From positions 1 to 9,270 of the forward strand of contig JAAXQI010000251.1 of the NCBI GenBank assembly GCA_012974315.1: a DNA stretch of 9,270 nt. Reading direction: 5' to 3'. Source of the DNA: Desulfobacterales bacterium (GTDB lineage: Bacteria; Desulfobacterota; Desulfobulbia; Desulfobulbales; BM004). Positions 6,664-9,270 of the stretch are shown here, piece by piece. Under the pieces are notes generated by a model. The model saw only the letters and a list, made by a program, of their open reading frames with translations. It searched no databases and had not been told where the DNA came from. How positions within the stretch are numbered: the first letter of the stretch is position 1; every line of letters starts with the position of its first letter. Both the position numbers and the translations under genes were made by a program.

Positions 6664-6697
6664 AGTCCAGGCTTATCCGGAGTCCAGGCTTACCTGC
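6664..6697 (+). repeat. 17-bp tandem duplication in the crcB-lptF spacer
   Basis: Two adjacent 17-bp units at 6664-6680 and 6681-6697 share AGTCCAGGCTTA at the same position. They lie 20 nt after the crcB stop. The spacer (6645-6906) has no credible gene. It also holds a CCTGCA/TGCAGG hairpin (6693-6716) and two overlapping small hairpins (6722-6734 and 6732-6748) that cannot both form. Confidence 0.6.
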
Positions 6698-6784
6698 AGC
6701 TGCCTCAGTTTGCAGGAAATACGGGTCAATCCCGAATATTACGTTCGGATTCACAAACTATACCTGTCGTAACCTTTAAATCAA

Positions 6785-6816
6785 TTGCTCCATGCACTGT
6801 AGAATTCCATTATACT
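6785..6816 (+). promoter_or_regulatory. Weak promoter candidate for lptFG
   Basis: TATACT (6811-6816) is a reasonable -10 box. The nearest -35-like hexamer, TTGCTC (6785-6790), is 20 nt away, longer than ideal. It would give a leader of roughly 85 nt before lptF. Low confidence. Confidence 0.2.
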
Positions 6817-6906
6817 TGCAGAGACTTAGTAGCCTTGTTACAGTATTTCCTCAATAGTACCAGTAAACCTGCGGAGTTACTGCATGATAAAACTCACTTA
6901 AATACT

Positions 6907-8082
6907 ATGCCAAGATTGCTTTACACATACCTGGTCAATCAAATTCTTGCTCCGTTTTATGCCAGTCTTATAATATTATCGAGCATTCTTTTTCTTGGTA
7001 AACTCATTCCAATACTCGATATAATCCTGGATTATAATATCGCTCTGAATGATTTCATCCGATTGTATGCCTATTTTACTCCGCAACTTCTTCTGTTTGC
7101 TTTACCGATGGCAAGTATGATGGGGGTTATTCTTGGAACGACCCACATCAACAACGAGAATGAGTTAATGGTACTGAGAGCAAGCGGCATCAGTCTTTAC
7201 AAGATGCTTCCTCCCGTTATTGTCGTTGCTCTTTCCACAGCATTACTTACCGGTTTCTTTTCCATCAATCTTATTCCGGCAGGCAACAGGGCCAAGGTGG
7301 AGCTTGCTTTTCAACTGGCCACGGAAAAGATAGAACGTGCCATGCATGAAAAACGTTTCAGTGAAAGCCTGGGCGATATTATTCTATATGCGGACCGTAT
7401 TGACCCCAAAAATCAGAAGTGGGAGGGTGTTTATATTTCTGACATGAGAGACCATGAACATCCTGTTACAATCATTTCTGAAACCGGCATAATCTCATCA
7501 AATATGGCGACAGGCATAGTTTCAATTGCTTTAAATAATGGGACAATGCACCGCAATAATATTGATACTTTCCAGACAATAGATTTTACCCGTTATGAAA
7601 TGAATCTGCCCCTGGAAACCCCGCAAACTAATCCTCTTGCCAAGGTCGGCAGATCTACCATGTCACAAGGTGAACTTCGGACCGAAGCAAAACGGTTGGG
7701 AAATAATTCCCATGGAGCTTCTTTTTTAAATGAGTATCATAAACGACTTGCCCTGCCTGTCGGCTGCTTCATCCTGACGATTCTCGGTTTTCCGCTGGGA
7801 TTTCTTTCCGGATCAAGGCACAAGACCATCGGTATTTCCCTGGGCCTGGCAACCTTCATCCTGTATTACGTTTTCCTGACCGCTGCCAAGACAATAAGTG
7901 AATCCCTGATTATGCCTGCTGCTATTGCCATGTGGCTGCCCAATCTGATTTTTCTTCTCCTGACAATATTCATCATTCAAAAGGTGGCAAACGAAACCCA
8001 TACGGTTTTTCTGGAAAAGCTCTACGATATCTCCCATGCAGTTTTCAGTAAAATTTCGTGGTTTACAAGGAGGGGTAAATGA
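6907..8082 (+). CDS. lptF: LPS export system permease LptF
   Basis: A 391-residue inner-membrane protein of the YjgP/YjgQ family. With LptG and the ATPase LptB it extracts lipopolysaccharide from the inner membrane and feeds it to the LptC-LptA-LptD bridge. Three N-terminal helices (about 10-38, 57-80, 103-122), a periplasmic beta-jellyroll (about 125-275) and three C-terminal helices (about 283-303, 307-329, 338-358) give the family layout. The cytoplasmic coupling segment NENELMVLRASGIS (83-96), which contacts LptB, is clear. The ATG at 6907 is chosen because the family starts close to helix 1; a TTG at 6835 would add 24 polar residues. The ribosome site is weak. The C-terminal tail after 360 is slightly long. 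It overlaps lptG by 4 nt. lptB, lptC and lptA are not in the window. Confidence 0.94.
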   Translation: MPRLLYTYLVNQILAPFYASLIILSSILFLGKLIPILDIILDYNIALNDFIRLYAYFTPQLLLFALPMASMMGVILGTTHINNENELMVLRASGISLYKMLPPVIVVALSTALLTGFFSINLIPAGNRAKVELAFQLATEKIERAMHEKRFSESLGDIILYADRIDPKNQKWEGVYISDMRDHEHPVTIISETGIISSNMATGIVSIALNNGTMHRNNIDTFQTIDFTRYEMNLPLETPQTNPLAKVGRSTMSQGELRTEAKRLGNNSHGASFLNEYHKRLALPVGCFILTILGFPLGFLSGSRHKTIGISLGLATFILYYVFLTAAKTISESLIMPAAIAMWLPNLIFLLLTIFIIQKVANETHTVFLEKLYDISHAVFSKISWFTRRGK

Positions 8083-9158
8083 TCCTTCTTGACCGCTATC
8101 TTTTCAAACAGTTTTCCAGAAATCTGCTGCTTGTGCTGGCCGCCCTGGTTACAATTTATCTGCTTATAGATTTTTTTGAACGGATCGATGATTTCATCGA
8201 GGCCAGGAAAAGTTTCGGGCTGGCAGCAAAATACTTTCTGCTCAAAACCCCTCTGATAATAGAACAGTTGATCCCGATTATTATCCTTCTTGGTGGCATC
8301 ATTGTTTTGGGACTTTTGAATCATCATGGCGAAATTCTTGCCCTGAAAGCCGTGGGAATCCATACATTTCGCATTACCATTCCCATCACCGTCACCGCAA
8401 TTGTCTTCAGCCTTTTAGCCCTCGCTTTTGCTGAATGGATTGTGCCGCCAACCACTGCCCATACCAATAAAATTTTCTATGAACAGGTACGGCAGGAAAA
8501 GCCCAAAGGAATATTCAGAGAAAACCGTTTCTATTATAAAGACGAAAGTGGTTTTTACTCGTTCGAGAAACTCGACCAGAAAAATAACCGTTTTGATAAT
8601 TTTATATTTACCAGTCTGGATGACAATTATACCCTGAACATGTTTCTGACCGCTGACTCCGCCTTCTTCGAGAATGGCAACTGGTCATTTAAGAACTGTC
8701 GCATAAAACAAAAAAACATTGATGGGGGGTATCATATAAAAACTTACGATGAAACAGATATTTCCCTTTCAGTAGATCCCAAGGATTTTTTTGTTCCGGA
8801 ATATAAAATCAATGAGTTATCACTTTCCAGACTTTATTCTCTTTCAAAAACGAATAAAGGAACCAGGGGGACTGAAGCTGGTCTGAAATTTCTTGAGCGG
8901 GTATCTTTTATATTTTTAGGCATACCTCTCCTGATGCTTGGCCTTCCACTCCTGTTAATATCCCATCAAAAATGGGGCAGGGATTTGTCAATTGCCATTC
9001 CTTTAAGTTGCGGACTCGCCTTTGCAGCATGGGGGGGATGGTCCGTTATGCAGTCTCTGGCCAAGACTGCAATAATTAATCCTTATTTTGCTGCCTGGTC
9101 AGTTCATATTCTGATCGCTGCCATTGGAACGGTTCTCATGTGGCAGCAGGACAGGTAG
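8079..9158 (+). CDS. lptG: LPS export system permease LptG
   Basis: A 359-residue partner of LptF, the second transmembrane subunit of the LptB2FG exporter. It begins MILLDRYLFKQF, the typical LptG start. Predicted helices are about 14-33, 62-81 and 100-123, then a periplasmic beta-jellyroll (about 125-270), then helices about 275-296, 304-325 and 336-354. The coupling segment HHGEILALKAVGIH (82-95) matches the (E/S)E-x-x-x-x-(K/R)A-x-G-I/F pattern that docks on LptB. The ATG at 8079 lies in an ATGA overlap with the lptF stop and has a very strong ribosome site, AAGGAGGGG, 3 nt before it, indicating coupled translation and balanced subunits. Length is normal and I see no missing element. Confidence 0.95.
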   Translation: MILLDRYLFKQFSRNLLLVLAALVTIYLLIDFFERIDDFIEARKSFGLAAKYFLLKTPLIIEQLIPIIILLGGIIVLGLLNHHGEILALKAVGIHTFRITIPITVTAIVFSLLALAFAEWIVPPTTAHTNKIFYEQVRQEKPKGIFRENRFYYKDESGFYSFEKLDQKNNRFDNFIFTSLDDNYTLNMFLTADSAFFENGNWSFKNCRIKQKNIDGGYHIKTYDETDISLSVDPKDFFVPEYKINELSLSRLYSLSKTNKGTRGTEAGLKFLERVSFIFLGIPLLMLGLPLLLISHQKWGRDLSIAIPLSCGLAFAAWGGWSVMQSLAKTAIINPYFAAWSVHILIAAIGTVLMWQQDR

Positions 9159-9160
9159 AA

Positions 9161-9224
9161 GATATTGAAGATTTGAGAAATTGAAGATTGAAAAAATTGC
9201 AAATTTGGGAAATTGAAGATTGAA
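9161..9224 (+). repeat. 16-bp minisatellite downstream of lptG
   Basis: Four 16-bp units in register start right after the lptG stop. The consensus GAAATTGAAGATTGAA is exact at 9177-9192 and 9209-9224, matches 13/16 at 9161-9176 and 10/16 at 9193-9208. AT-rich and purine-rich on plus, no inverted symmetry, so not a terminator. Confidence 0.75.
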
Positions 9225-9229
9225 TATTT

Positions 9230-9270
9230 ATGGAAGCAAACCTTCAATATATTACAACAGATAACAAACC
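9230..9270 (+). CDS. Start of a truncated ORF, possibly RNase D-like
   Basis: An ATG at 9230 opens a frame reading MEANLQYITTDNK and runs off the window. The (Y/M)-(I/L)-I-T-T-D pattern near the N-terminus recalls ribonuclease D (E. coli Rnd begins MNYQMITTDD), but 13 codons cannot establish a family. The ribosome site is weak, because the upstream bases are the minisatellite. Confidence 0.3.
   Translation, partial: MEANLQYITTDNK

Noticed and set aside
6645..6700. Rho-independent terminator after crcB
   Set aside because: GGGCCC and the nearby hairpins are not followed by a U-run.

Overview
The window reads as a metagenome- or genome-assembly contig from a Gram-negative, probably anaerobic bacterium of moderate GC content. 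The lptF-lptG pair points to an outer membrane with LPS. A RACo-type (DUF4445) ASKHA protein, a small periplasmic dihaem c-type cytochrome and two GlgC paralogues together suggest Desulfobacterota (former Deltaproteobacteria). That placement is an inference from gene content; nothing here is phylogenetically decisive.

Layout. (1) Bases 1-33 are not biological: they are an exact Illumina Nextera Read-1 transposase adapter. Bases 34-129 look like a 96-bp library insert encoding an in-frame piece of a homoserine dehydrogenase/aspartokinase, joined to the real contig at a 9-nt copy of the transposon mosaic end (130-138). The left edge is therefore probably chimeric. (2) Bases 122-4228, minus strand, hold a four-gene block read in the order DHH phosphoesterase, GlgC-like paralogue, GlgC, dihaem cytochrome c. 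Gaps are 59 nt, a 4-nt overlap and 41 nt. (3) Bases 4229-4557 hold no credible protein gene. They can be folded into a large branched RNA (4289-4500), closed by a 12-bp perfect helix and containing a three-way junction. A sigma70-like promoter ends a few bases before the helix on the minus strand, so this is either an independent ncRNA or the leader of the DHH-glg block. It is the best candidate for something undescribed. (4) Bases 4558-6120, minus strand, encode a RACo-like ATPase without the usual ferredoxin domain. (5) On the plus strand, divergent from it, are crcB (fluoride channel), a 262-bp spacer with a 17-bp tandem duplication, and the overlapping pair lptF-lptG. A 16-bp minisatellite follows, and the window ends in what may be the first codons of an RNase D-like gene.

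How the genes work together. The glg pair should make ADP-glucose for glycogen. The upstream paralogue has lost key catalytic-loop residues and may be a regulatory partner of the downstream enzyme. LptF and LptG form the membrane part of the LPS export ABC transporter; its ATPase LptB is not in the window. CrcB exports fluoride. The RACo-like protein would reductively reactivate a corrinoid protein, but no corrinoid protein or methyltransferase is visible nearby.
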